NCBI GenBank assembly: GCA_030447945.1
Contig: JAUJNV010000040.1
Location: 1 to 22,067, forward strand
DNA length: 22,067 nt
DNA from: Fimbriimonas sp.
Lineage (GTDB): Bacteria; Armatimonadota; Fimbriimonadia; Fimbriimonadales; Fimbriimonadaceae
Direction of reading: 5' to 3'
Part shown: positions 1 to 8,661 of the stretch, one piece after another
Layout: each line of letters begins with the position of its first letter
Numbering within the stretch: the stretch's first letter is position 1
Notes under the pieces: generated by a model
The model's input: only the letters and a program-made list of their open reading frames with translations
Databases searched by the model: none
Told to the model about the DNA's origin: nothing
Made by a program: the position numbers and the translations under genes

Positions 1-26
1 CGGACAGCGCTCCGCGCCGGGTTTAA

Positions 27-146
27 GGTTGCAGGTTTCAAGTTTCAGGTCCAGAAGTGAGGGCCCAAACCGGGGCCTTCTCCCTCAACCCTTAACCCTC
101 ACCCCTCCCCTCTGGACCTGCAACCTGCAACCTGAAACCTTCAACC
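27..146. repeat. Heptamer fold-back element (class C), locus 1
   Basis: The left arm (27-55) reads as 7-base units of the type GGTTGCA, GGTTTCA, AGTTTCA and ends in GGTCCAGA. The right arm (111-146) starts TCTGGACC and continues as TGCAACC, TGCAACC, TGAAACC, TTCAACC, so it is the reverse complement with the same period of 7. The roughly 55-base loop contains a weaker GTGAGGG/CCCTCAC pairing. Small GCGC-TCC-GCGC hairpins lie on both outer sides (about 8-19 and 153-166). The element lies upstream of the first gene; what precedes it is outside the window. Confidence 0.8.
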
Positions 147-220
147 GTGGAGGGCGCTCCGCGCCAAATTCAAAGCGCAGAGAAGCTTCGCGCACTCCCC
201 AAAGGGGGACGGAAGAGGGA

Positions 221-468
221 ATGGGGAGACCGTCACCTTGAGGGGTGAACGGCCGTGAGGTGAGCGTGGAGCGTGGGGGACCTCGGTGGCGGTCGCGATT
301 TTGGTTGCGGGCGAGGTGGCTTTCGGCGGTCTGTGAGCGGGGAGGCGAGGGGAAACCGCGGGATGGGGATCTGCTTTGAGTGCCGCGTGACCGTCGACGG
401 GATCGGGCAACGGAGGGCGTGCGTCCTCCCCTGCGCGGAGGGAACGGTGATCGAGACCGAGTGGCTGA
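221..468 (+). CDS. (2Fe-2S)-binding protein, HcnA/SoxA-like small subunit of an amino-acid dehydrogenase (frameshifted)
   Basis: This small ferredoxin-like subunit would pass electrons in a multi-subunit FAD amine or amino-acid dehydrogenase (HcnA, opine oxidase or D-hydroxyproline dehydrogenase type). The ATG at 221 follows GGAAGAGGGA, a good ribosome-binding site. Read across frames, the protein has the fold's N-terminal strands (VNGREVSVERG, then SVAVAILVAGEVAF), then the family hallmark GMGICFECRVTVDG and RACVLP, which carries the cluster-binding cysteines. Its length of about 80 residues fits the family. At least two indels (about 226-245 and 340-355) break the frame. The upstream CGMG cysteine expected before MGIC is not visible; the bases there read as GNRGMG. 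The end overlaps the next gene's GTG start, as is usual in these operons. The family is fairly certain; the substrate is inferred from the neighbours. Confidence 0.7.
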
Positions 469-1707
469 GGCGTCTGGCTTTGAGGTGGTCGTCGTGGGCG
501 CGGGGCCGGCGGGCCTCGCCGCGGCGAGCGCCGCCGCAGAGTCGCCGGCGGGTGCTCCTCGTGGACGACAACGCCGCCCCGGCGGCCAGGATATGGCGGG
601 CCGAGCGCAGCGATCCGCGCCCGCAGACCTGGCCTACACCGAAGCTCTCCGCTCCGAACGTCTGCGTCATGCCCCGCACCACCGTCTTCGACGCGCCCCG
701 GCCCGGCGTTCTGGCGGCGGAGGAGGCGGCGCTCTGGAGCTGCGGTATGAGGGCCTCATCCTCGCCCGGTGCCCGCGAGCCGTTCTTGCCGTTCCCCGGG
801 TGGACCTTGCCGGGCGTCGCCCAGGGTCGGCGGCATCCAGGCGATGGTGAAGGCAGGGCTCGAAGTTCGCGGCAAAAGCGCATCGTCGTCGCCGGCTCCG
901 GGCCCTGCTCGTGGCGGTCGCCGCATCGCTGGCCGAGCGCGGCGCTGGTGCAGGTGGTGGCGCAGGAGCAGGCACCGGTAAAGGCGGTTGGCAGGCTTTG
1001 GCCTCTCCCTCTCGCGCACCCCCGCAAGCTCCGGCAGGGTCTCGGCTACCGGAAGGCCATGAACGCGCCAAGGCGGGCGATGGCGGGTCGTTCGTGCCTT
1101 GAGCGGAGAGTGGAAGCCGTGGAGCTGTCGAGCGGGTAGAGGGTGCCGTGCATTTCTCCCTGCGCCTACGGTCTCGTGCCGAATACGGAGCTGCTGGACT
1201 GCTCGGATGCGATCTCAAGACGGTTATGTGCGGGTAGACGAGGGCGGCGGACGAGCGTGGAGAACGTCTTCTGCGCGGGCAGGCCGACCTCCATCGGCGG
1301 CGTGGACCTCTCGGTCGTCGAAGCAGCGTCGCGGGGTACGGAAACCACCAGCCAATCGCGCAAAGCCCAGGCCCTGAGCGGCGAGCGTCGGCGGCAGATC
1401 CGCTTCGCGCGAGCGCTCGAAAAGGCGTTCGCCCGCGCGCGAGAGCCGCGGCCGCTCGCGGCGCCGGATACCGTCGTCTGCCGCTGCGAGGACGTGCGGC
1501 GCGATGCGCTCGATCCGGCGCGGGATGGCGGGCAGCCAGCTTCCAGGACACGGTGCGGCATGGGGCCGCCAGGGCGCGTTTGCGCGGCGACGGAGGTTCT
1601 CTTCGGCCGGACCTCGGACTCGGTCCGCCCACCGATTTTCCCGACCTCCGTCGGAGGCCTCGCCGGAGTCGCCCGCTGGATTCATCAACACCAACTCACG
1701 AGGATAA
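461..1707 (+). CDS. NAD(P)/FAD-dependent oxidoreductase with BFD-like [2Fe-2S] domain, HcnB-like (frameshifted)
   Basis: This is the large FAD subunit of an HcnB/OoxA/D-hydroxyproline dehydrogenase-type enzyme. The GTG at 461 is chosen because it leads directly into the dinucleotide-binding motif VVVVGAGPAGLAAASAAAE (about residues 10-28). Further on come VLLVDDNAAPGGQ, GAREPFLPFPGWTLPGV, a second Rossmann motif (RIVVAGSGP) and a C-terminal part VENVFCAGRPTSIGGVDLSVVE. The last part is a BFD-like iron-sulfur domain, TVVCRCEDVRRDAL followed by TRCGMGPxGRVCAA. The third of the four expected cysteines (CGMGxCQGRVC) is lost at an indel near 1573. At least six frame changes occur along the gene. 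The stop TAA at 1705-1707 lies 6 bases before the next ATG and shares its ribosome-binding site, indicating one operon. The amino-acid substrate is inferred only. Confidence 0.75.
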
Positions 1708-1713
1708 CAATCT

Positions 1714-2616
1714 ATGCAATGGCGCGGCGTCTTTCCGGCACTCACCACCAAATTCAACGACGACCTCTCCGTCGACTACGCCTTCGTCCGCCGACACAGC
1801 GAGTGGATGATCGAGAACAGCTGCGCCCGACCGTGGCCATCGGCTCGATCGGCGAAGGCGCCACCTTGGACCACGAGGAGAAGGTGGAGGTCCGCGCACC
1901 ATCGCCGACGCGGTGGGAGGCAAGGTGCCCGTGGTGTGCGGCGTCTCCGCTCGCCACCCATCAGGCCGTCGACCTCGCCCGCGACGCGGAGCGGGTGAGC
2001 TGCCAGGGCCTCGTAGGCTTCCCCCCTACGTCTACACCGGGGACTGGCGCGGAGCCCCAGGGGCACTTCGAGACCGTTTTCAAGGCCACGCCCCTGTCCT
2101 GCATGCTCTACAACAACTTCGTCGCCTACGCGGCCGACGTGACCCCCGAGCAGATGGTGGAGCTCGCGGAGGCGGTCTCGACCTGCACAGCGTCGAGTCG
2201 GCGACCGACGTGCGGCGCGTGACGGCGATCCGGCGCTCCTCGGCGACCGGCTGGCGATCTTCGTGGGCGTGGACGACCCCGACGTGGGAGGGCATCGCCG
2301 CGGGCGCCGTGGGCTGGATCGCGGGGCTCGTCAACGCCTTTCCCCTGCAGTCCGTCGAGCTGTTCGACCTCGCCTCACGCGGAGAGCGGAAGCGGCGGAC
2401 GAGCTCTACCGCTGGTTCCTGCCGCTCCTGCGGCTGGACACCGTGCCGGGGCTTCTCGTGCAACTCATCAAGCTCACCCAGCAAGAGGTCGGTATGGGCT
2501 CCGCCCGCGTCCGCCCACCCCGCCTGGAGATGGTGGGAGCCGAGCTTGATGCAGCGCTCGCGATCATCCGCAAGGGCGTCGCGGAGCGGCTCTCCCTACG
2601 CCCGCAGGGCGTGTAA
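1714..2616 (+). CDS. Dihydrodipicolinate synthase family protein, possible 1-pyrroline-4-hydroxy-2-carboxylate deaminase (frameshifted)
   Basis: This is a class I aldolase-fold (TIM barrel) enzyme of the DapA/NAL superfamily. The ATG at 1714 follows CGAGGA. Start to stop is 903 bases, exactly 300 codons, the normal length, although several indels shift the internal frame. Visible motifs are MQWRGVFPALTTKFNDD at the start, GSIGEGATLDHEEKVEV (the GTTGE-like loop), GKVPVVCGVSA, a GLVGFPPYVY segment, MLYNNFVAYAADVTPEQM (the tyrosine of the active site) and a C-terminal QEVGMGSARVRPPRL. The Schiff-base lysine normally found in a K-[DE]-S motif is absent. The bases near 2195 read SVESATDVRRV, as if one Lys codon were deleted next to a frameshift. 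Beside an HcnA/HcnB pair, the best-fitting role is deamination of the hydroxyproline-derived pyrroline. The C-terminal residues (LRPQGV) and the stop lie inside a fold-back repeat. Confidence 0.75.
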
Positions 2617-2716
2617 CCGTCGCCCTGCGCGACGCCTGGGCTGTTTAAGGCACGCTCCCGTGCTCGCAGCCGCCGGTGCGTCGCGCAGGGCGACGGCTAC
2701 ACGCCCTGCGGGCGTA
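2597..2716. repeat. 39-bp inverted repeat (fold-back element) overlapping a gene end
   Basis: Arms at 2597-2635 and 2678-2716 are reverse complements over 39 bases with a single mismatch (TTAC against CTAC). The 42-base loop holds another small hairpin, GCACG-ctccc-GTGC (about 2650-2664). The left arm contains the last codons and stop (TAA, 2614-2616) of the DapA-like gene. The right arm ends about 24 bases before the Gfo/Idh/MocA reading frame. The GGCTAC and CCTGCGGGCGTA motifs resemble, but are not identical to, the class A REP core. It could act as an intercistronic RNA hairpin. Confidence 0.9.
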
Positions 2717-2739
2717 AATCTGGGGCCGCGAGATTTGGC

Positions 2740-3864
2740 GTGATCGGGTGGGGGCTGCGCGGCCCTTGGCGCTCCTGCGCACGCGCCGGAGGAGGGGCGG
2801 GAGATCGTGGCGCTCGCCGACCCCGACCCGGCGGCGCAGGCGAGGTTTTGCGAGAGGGTGCCGGGCGCGCGGGCCCGTGCCGGACCATCGCGACCTGCTC
2901 GACCTGGGGCTCGACGCGGTGTTCGTGCTCTCGCCCGACTGGCTGCACGAGCAGCAGGCCATGACGTTTCTCGATGCGGGCATCCCGATCTACCTGGAGA
3001 AGCCGATGGCGATCTCCGTCGAGGGTGCGACCGGATCCTCGACGCCGCGCGGGCGAGCAGGACCAAGCTGTTCGTCGGGCACAACATGCGCTACTTCGCC
3101 GTGGTCCGCCAGATGAAGGAGTGGATCGACGAGGGGCGGATCGGCGAGGTCCAGACCGCGTGGTGCCGGCACTTCGTCGGCTACGGCGGCGAGGCGTACT
3201 TCCGCGACTGGCACGCCGACGGTCCCTCTCCACCGGATTGCTCCTCCAAAGGGCTCGCACGACATCGACGTGCTCCACTGGCTCTGCGGCGGGTACTCCC
3301 GGCGGTGAGCGCGATGGGGAAGCTGATGGTGTACGGCGACATCGAGGACCGGCAAGGGCCGGACGAGAAGGTCACCGTCGAGTTTCGAAACTCATGGCCG
3401 CCCCGCTCGCTCACGAAGCTGAACCCCGTGGTGGACGTCGAGGACGTGAACATGATGCTCATGGAGCTGGACAATGGCGTCCTCGCCAGCTATCAGCAGT
3501 GCCACTTCACGCCCGACGCGTGGCGCAACTACACCATCATCGGCACCGAGGGACGGATCGAGAACTTCGGCGACGCGCCGGGGAAGTCGGTCCGCCTGTG
3601 GAACCACGCGCGCTTCGGCTACGCGGAAGAGGGCGACCTGGAGTACCGCCCGCCCGAAGCCCACGGGCGGCCACGGCGGGTCCGACACGCTGATCGTGCA
3701 GGACTTCCTGAGCTTCCTGGAGAGTGGAGGCACGACCGCCACCTCCCCCTCGCCGCGCGGCAGAGCGTGGCGGCGGGCGTCGCCGCGACGCAGTCCGTGC
3801 GAAGCGGCGCGACGATAGTAGAAGTCCCCCACCGAGCCCGGAGAACGCGCTGGTCTTTTCGTAA
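2740..3864 (+). CDS. Gfo/Idh/MocA family NAD(P)-dependent oxidoreductase (frameshifted)
   Basis: This is a cytoplasmic sugar or polyol dehydrogenase-type protein with an N-terminal Rossmann fold and a C-terminal Gfo/Idh/MocA alpha/beta domain. Motifs seen across frames are GVIGWGLRG (nucleotide loop), EIVALADPDPAAQ, a DAVFVLSPDWLH segment, YLEKPMAIS (the conserved EKP lysine), LFVGHNMRYFAVVRQMKEWI, GSHDIDVLHWLCGG (the catalytic Asp/His segment) and ENALVFS before the TAA at 3862-3864. No ATG lies in frame upstream of the Rossmann strand. GTG at 2740 is the nearest start, but the frame stays open into the repeat, so the true start is unclear. At least six indels occur. The gene follows the DapA-like gene on the same strand, separated by a fold-back element, and is probably co-transcribed. 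The substrate is unknown. Confidence 0.75.
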
Positions 3865-3869
3865 CCCCA

Positions 3870-3980
3870 CGCCCTGCTGTAGTCGCAGGTCTTCAGCCTG
3901 CGCAGGGCTTTTCGTTCTCCAACAACGTGCGAAAGAGTGATACGCCCTTGCGCCTGAAGACCTGCGACTACAGCAGGGCG
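3870..3980. repeat. REP-like inverted pair (class A), upstream copy
   Basis: A perfect 27-base inverted repeat has arms at 3870-3896 and 3954-3980. Each arm contains GTAGTCGCAGGTCTTCAG; in the left arm it is followed by CCTGCGCAGGG. The 57-base spacer includes CTTTTCGTTCT, which recurs in the copy at 6336-6442. The element begins 6 bases after the stop of the Gfo/Idh/MocA gene. The match with the two copies flanking the transposase at 5799-6345 identifies it as that enzyme's probable REP family. Confidence 0.9.
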
Positions 3981-4070
3981 GGGGTGATGGGGATGGCTTG
4001 TAGAGACTCTGCGGTGCGTAACCGTCGTGCGCTACGAGAGCATTTCGGGCGTCACGTATTAGACTCTACT

Positions 4071-5705
4071 GTGGGCGCAATTACCACCGAGTCGCTCGTT
4101 TCAATGCTGGCCCTGATCGGGGTTGTCATCATGATCTCGACGCTCCTCTCCGGGTTCGTCGAGCGGAGCAACTTTCCCCAGGTCGCGGTGTTCTCCTCTT
4201 CGGGGCGGTGCTGGGGCCCTTCGGGCTGCAGCTTCTGGACCTCGGCCTCGACTCGCCCGTGCTGCGCGTCGTCGCCACCCTGAGCCTCGCGCTCGTGCTC
4301 TTTATCGACGCGCTGACGCTCGACCTGAAGGAGGTGAAAGAGCACGCGAAGCTCGCTGGGGGAACTCGGACCGGGAACCATCGCGGCGGCGGCGGTGATG
4401 GGGGTCGCGGGCACTATCTCCTCGGGCTGCGCCCCCGCACGCCGCCATCCTCGCCGCCGCCCTCGCCTCCACCGACCCGGTGCTCCTCCGCGCGGGCTCT
4501 TGCGGCGCTCGGACCTCCCGGCGGCCGCACGCTTGGGGCTGAGGCTGGAGAGCGGGCTGAACGACGTCGTCCTGCTCCCCATCGTCCTCGTCGCGATGGC
4601 GCTCGTCGCGGCGGGAGGCGAGTCGGGCGTGAGCGTGCCGAGGATGCTCATCCAGATGCTCGTGCTGGGGCCGGGGGCCGGCGTCGTGGTCGCGCTCGTC
4701 GCCATCGGCACCCTGGAGCTGATGCGGCGGCATGTCGGCGTCCGGCGCGACTACGAGGCCTCTACTCGCTCGGTGTCTGCTTCGCGGCCTTCGCCGCGCC
4801 GAGGCCCTCCACGGAAGCGGCTTCCTCGCCGCCTTCGCCGCGGGCATCACCATCGCGGCGCTCGACGTCGAGATGTGCGACTGCTTCCGCGAGTACGGCG
4901 AGACCACCGCCGAGATGCTCCTCATGTTCACGTTCGTGCTCCTCGGGGCGTCGCTTATATGGAGCGGGCTGGAAAGCCTCAGCGTCCCGCTGGTCCTCTT
5001 CGCCCTGATCGCGCTCGCGGCCGCCCCTTCAGCCTCTTCGTGACCCTGAAGCCGATGCGGCTCGAGCAACGCGTCGAGCCGCATCATCCCTGGTTCGGGC
5101 CGCGCGGCCTCTCGACGCTGCTGCTGGTGCTCGTGCCCGTCTTCGGCGGCACCCCCGGGTCGCCCCGGCTGTTCGAGATCGCTTCGGTCGTGGTGCTCCT
5201 GTCGGTCTTGGTCCACGGCGGCTCGCTGATGGCGTTCGGAACCCAAGGCGGAGTCGCCGGAAGACGGAGGAAGGGGAGACCGAGCGTGGCGAGCTCCGGG
5301 TGCTCCGGCCGATGCCGCCTCGCCGGCCGCGCCCGCGCCGGAGGTCGCGACGGCCGCCGGGGACCGGGGCCCTGGTCGATCGCGGCGAGCCCGTGCGGCT
5401 CCTGGACGTCCGCTCCGACAACTCTTACCTCTCGTCCGAGCAGGACCTGCGGGACGCCGCCCGCATCCGCCCGCAGCACGCGCGCGGAGACGTGCAGCGG
5501 GCGGGCGTGCCGAAGGGACGCTTGGGCCGCCCTCTTCTGCACGTGACCCTCGGAAGGCACGTCGGCCCGGGTGGCCGACGAACTCAGGCGAGCGGGCTGG
5601 ACGAGGGCCTTCGCGGTCAAGGGCGGCTGGGACGCCCTGCTCGAACAGGGCTTCGAGCCGGTTCAGTGGGCATCGGTAGGACACGAATCTCCCGTTTCGA
5701 TGTAG
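4071..5705 (+). CDS. Cation:proton antiporter (NhaP/CPA1-like) with C-terminal rhodanese domain (frameshifted)
   Basis: This inner-membrane antiporter has about a dozen hydrophobic segments. It begins SMLALIGVVIMISTLLSGF and continues with FGAVLGPFGLQLLDLGL, LSLALVLFIDALTLD (the family's LFxxGL-like segment), ALASTDPVLLR (the ATDP-like motif), LESGLNDVVLLPIVLVAM (the E-S-x-x-N-D motif of CPA1/NhaP antiporters), GFLAAFAAGITIA, MFTFVLLGASLIW and FEIASVVVLLSVLVHGGSL. After an Ala/Pro-rich linker (about 5290-5375) comes a rhodanese-like domain with VRLLDVRSDNSYLS, WAALFCTxPSEG (the Cys at 5543-5545 would be the active site) and VKGGWDALLEQGFEP. Six or more indels break the frame. GTG 4071 or ATG 4104 are candidate starts, and neither has a clear ribosome-binding site. 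The stop TAG (5703-5705) lies within a REP arm. Two adjacent genes instead of a fusion remains possible. Confidence 0.7.
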
Positions 5706-5798
5706 AGGGAGGTCTTGAGCCTGCGAGAGTGTACGGCTACGAACCCACGCTTCCAGAAGACGGAGAGGCCCTGCGCAGGGCTAAAGACCTGCGGCTAC
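5701..5798. repeat. REP-like inverted pair (class A), abutting the transposase start
   Basis: The left arm (5701-5731) is a degenerate copy: TGTAG, then AGGTCTTGAGCCTGCG. The right arm (5769-5798) is a good copy: CCCTGCGCAGGGCTAAAGA followed by CCTGCGGCTAC. The left arm contains the stop of the antiporter-rhodanese gene. The last base of the right arm is immediately followed by the ATG of the transposase (5799). In effect the element forms the transposase's leader. Confidence 0.85.
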
Positions 5799-6345
5799 AT
5801 GAGGCGGAGGTTTGTGGATGGGTACCGTCTCTGGGTGGACGCGCCTCGCGAGAAGGCGCATCGGCTGTCGGAGGAGCAGTATGTGGGCCGGAAGGCGGTG
5901 GCTTACGTGGCCTGTCTCGAAGGGCGTCCCCGTTCTTCACGTCGCCGGAGCACGTGGAGCCGCTCGTCGAGCTTCTCCGAGAAGCCGTCTCACGCCACGG
6001 CTGCATCGCTCCCGTGTACTGCTTCATGCCCGACCACCTCCACGCCATCCTCCTGGGTCTAAACGAGGACGCGAGGGTCAAAGTCGCCTTGGCTCGCTTC
6101 AAGCAGCGCTCGGCCTATTGGATGGCGCGACACCATCCGGGCGTCCGCTGGCAGAAAGACTTCTACGACCACATCCTCCGCCCGGACGAGGATCAGACCA
6201 GACAGGTTGCCTACATCCTGAACAACCCCGTTCGGGCGAGACTCGCCGAAGCCCTTTCCAGTACCCGTTCAGCGGCTGCATCGGAACCACGTTCGACGAG
6301 CTACTGCACACGTACCTCTTTAACTCGAACTATCGCCTGCTGTAG
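5799..6345 (+). CDS. REP-associated tyrosine transposase (RAYT, IS200-like Y1 HUH nuclease; frameshifted)
   Basis: This is a single-strand DNA nuclease of the Y1_Tnp/IS200-like fold that acts on REP hairpins. The ATG at 5799 directly follows the REP core GCGGCTAC. The start MRRRFVDGYRLWVDAPREK is followed, across frames, by FFTSPEHVEPLVELLREAV, YCFMPDHLHAILLG (the HUH metal-binding motif, here HLH), LARFKQRSAYWMAR, WQKDFYDHILR, and YILNNPVRARLAE (the catalytic Tyr and the RAYT NPVRA signature). The end is YLFNSNYRLL and a TAG at 6343-6345 that lies inside the downstream REP. About 181 residues is normal. Two net frame changes (about 5930 and 6250) interrupt it, so activity cannot be assumed, but all catalytic residues are present. 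No terminal repeats of an ordinary insertion sequence are seen, which fits a domesticated RAYT. Confidence 0.88.
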
Positions 6346-6442
6346 CCGCAGGTCTTTAGCCTGCGCAGGGCTTTTCGTTCTTCTGCAACGTAGGCTCGTA
6401 GCGGTACACCCTTGCGCAGGCTGAAGACCTGCGGCTACATGG
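6336..6442. repeat. REP-like inverted pair (class A), downstream copy
   Basis: The core arms are GTAGCCGCAGGTCTTTAG then CCTGCGCAGGG (6342-6370), and CCCTTGCGCAGG then CTGAAGACCTGCGGCTAC (6409-6438), nearly complementary over 29-30 bases. The spacer begins CTTTTCGTTCT, as in the copy at 3870-3980. The left arm contains the transposase stop codon. The right arm ends about 13 bases before the stop of the convergent acyltransferase gene, so the element lies between two converging genes and may end transcription from both sides. Confidence 0.9.
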
Positions 6443-6451
6443 AGAGGGAAC

Positions 6452-7504
6452 TCAGACCCGTAGGAACCAGCGCTCTTGGTAGAGCGCGAGGAGGATGAGC
6501 CACCACACGCCGATGTACAGCAGCGTATGCCCATCCTCCGGCGACCGCCCCGAGGGACGCCTTCAGCGCGCCGATGATCGAACTGAAGGCTGGCGCCCCC
6601 GGTGACCGTGACCTTCTGGAGCACCAGGACCTTGAAGAGGATCGGCGCGACGTAGGCGACGATGGCGTTCGAGCCGAACACGAGGAACGGGAACGCCCAC
6701 CCTCTCCAACCGCGCACATCGATCATGCCGTAGAGCAACGCCAAGAGAACGGAGCCGAGGCCGGCGGCCAGGAGGATGTAAGGCGGGGTCCACGCGGGCT
6801 TGTTGTACGGCAGGTCGGCGTTCCAGAGGATGCTCGTCAGCGCCAGCGCCATCCCGCCCCGGCGAGCGAGATGATGCGCCGGCTATGGGTCGTGCGGCGT
6901 GACCGCAAGAGATCGCCGAAGAGGGTACCGATGAGGACCAGAGCCCCGGCGGGACGACCGAGGGAGACCGCGCAAGCTGTACGCCGCCAGGTACGTCTCG
7001 TTCAGATGCCGCACCAGGTGCCGGCCTTCCGAGAACTCCGGCGGCCCGCCGCCGAACGGCAAGTGCCGCAGAGCGAGGCCATACGCGACGAGCATCGCCG
7101 CCGCCGCGAGCGCGCGGAAAAGCGCCGGCAAGCCGTAGAGGAGCGACCCCACGAGGTACGACAGGCCGATCAACCCCAACACGCCGATGGCGAAGTAGAG
7201 GCGATCCTCGATGGCGCTCTGCAGCAGGCACCCTAAGCCCCGCCAGAACCGCCGCGCGCCAAGGGCATGAAGGAGCGTCCGCACCTTATCCGGGGAAGAG
7301 GCCACCGAGTAGGGGATGGCGACCCCCACGCAGAAGAGGAACCAGGAAACACGAGGTCCGCGAGCCTCACCCCGCCGTCCCCAAGGCGCGTGGACGAACT
7401 GGGCCGGCGTCGCTCCGCCGACCACGGAATTGTTCACCAGCAGCATGAGCGCGATGGAGAGCCCGCGCAGGGTGTCGAGGCGAGAGGAGCCGCTGCCGCT
7501 TCAC
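6452..7504 (-). CDS. HGSNAT-like / DUF5009-type multi-pass membrane acyltransferase (frameshifted)
   Basis: This is a multi-spanning inner-membrane protein resembling the heparan-alpha-glucosaminide N-acetyltransferase catalytic family, which moves acetyl groups across membranes onto amino sugars. It reads LDTLRGLSIALMLLVNN (the family's N-terminal signature), a WFLFCVGVAIPYS membrane helix, YFAIGVLGLIGLSYLVGSL, ALAAAAMLVAYGLALRHLPF, ILWNADLPYNKPAWTPPYIL (the N-K-x-x-W-T-P-x-Y motif of the family), FPFLVFGSNAIVAYVAPIL and a last helix ending in the TGA at 6452-6454. The GTG at 7504 is chosen because it gives the basic leader VKRQRLL before the signature. The ATG at 7581 runs into an in-frame TGA. 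Several indels occur (about 7485, 7350, 6950-6870, 6590, 6530). The substrate is unknown. Confidence 0.65.
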
Positions 7505-7599
7505 GCTCGGCGCGGCGGGTGGGGAGAACTCGGGAGCATCTTGGGCCGTTCCGCTTGGCTCAGGGGCTCGACGACTGCCATTGCTTTACACTATAAGGC

Positions 7600-8659
7600 A
7601 TGAAGCCCCTCGCCTTGCTCGGCATTGCCATCCTCGCGGGGAGTGCCTGCGCGGGCGGGGAGGCGTCGTACCCCTACGGGAGTCCCACGTTCGCCCGCTT
7701 CGTCGCCGACTCTCTATGCGGTCCAGAGAGGCGACCCGAGCGGCTTCACGCGCTGGTTCGGAAACGCCTACCGCACGTCGAAGGTGAAGCGCCCGAGAAG
7801 CCGACGCTGCGCGGCAGCTCGCCTGGGACCGCGCGCGTCTCGCGCGCATCCGGGACCCCAAGCAACGCGCCAAAGCGGAAACGAACCTGGGCGCCTGGAT
7901 GCGGATGGTGAAGACGATCATCCCCCGCTTCAGCCTCGACCGGGCTTCGAGTTCACGAACGCGCAGAAGCTGGGCGAGCGGCAGTGCTTTCTGCAGAGCG
8001 TGCTCATCGTCGGCCTGCTCCAAGCGGCGGGTGTCGATTCGGGCGTCGCGATGGTTTGGATCAACGACGCGGGGCACGAGTCGAACAACGGCCACGCGGT
8101 GGCGGTCGCGCGGCTCGCCGACGGCACGGACCTGGTCGTGGACGCCTCCTTCCCGGATCCGTTCGCGGACCAGGCGGGCCTCGTCGTGGCGGACGCCTCG
8201 GGAGGCTATTGCTTCGTACGCCCGGTGTACTCGGGCCACCGCCTTTACGTCTACGGTCGCCGGAGGTACGCGGGCTCCCGCTTCATCCGCTCTTACCGTT
8301 CCTCGAAGGGCACGGGCGAGATCCGCGTGCGGATGCTGGACATCCCTTTCCTGCGCTCCCAGTTCGACTACTACCGCGGCGAGCGCGCCCCCGGCGGCTT
8401 CACGGCGAAGGAGAAGACCCCCGCCGGCCTCGCCGCGAGCGCGCGCTTCCTTGAGCGCGCCGTCCGGATCTGCCCGCAGAACCCGCTGCCGGTGTACGTC
8501 CTCGGCCGCGTCTACGCGCGCCAAGGCAAACTGTCCCTCGCCAAGGCCCAGATCGTCCGCGGCCACGCCCTCTACGAGCGCTTCGGCTTCGTCCCACGCG
8601 GACCCCGCGAGGCTTACGCGGAAGTGACGGGGACGGGCGCGGTGGAGCGGAAGAGGTAG
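7600..8659 (+). CDS. Secreted transglutaminase-like protein with possible TPR-like C-terminus (frameshifted near N-terminus)
   Basis: The ATG at 7600 starts an export signal, MKPLALLGIAILAGSACAGG. The cysteine at residue 17 could be a lipoprotein site, but the lipobox lacks the usual Leu at -3. The middle has the layout of a papain/transglutaminase core: a Cys helix (ERQCFLQSVLIVGLLQAAGV), a His strand (NNGHAVAVARLADG) and an Asp strand (LVVDASFPDP), in the expected order and spacing. The C-terminal 80 residues (LAASARFLERAVRICPQNP, then VLGRVYARQGKLSLAKAQI) look like one or two TPR-type helix pairs. Frame changes occur between about 7715 and 7950; the rest to the TAG at 8657-8659 is intact. 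The next gene starts two bases later, so they are one transcript. Whether it is a peptidase, a cross-linker or inactive cannot be told. Confidence 0.6.
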
Positions 8660-8661
8660 CA

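Noticed and set aside
3981..4070. Possible tRNA or small RNA between the REP and the antiporter
   Set aside because: No cloverleaf, T-loop (GGTTCGAATCC-like) or terminator could be found in this stretch.
5701..6442. Complete IS200/IS605 insertion sequence
   Set aside because: The protein carries the RAYT NPVRA signature, and the flanks are dispersed REP pairs also found away from the gene. No tnpB or defined left and right ends were seen.
7505..7581. Longer start for the membrane acyltransferase at the minus-strand ATG 7581
   Set aside because: The frame meets an in-frame TGA at about 7503-7501 before the conserved LDTLRGL segment. The GTG at 7504 gives the expected short basic leader.
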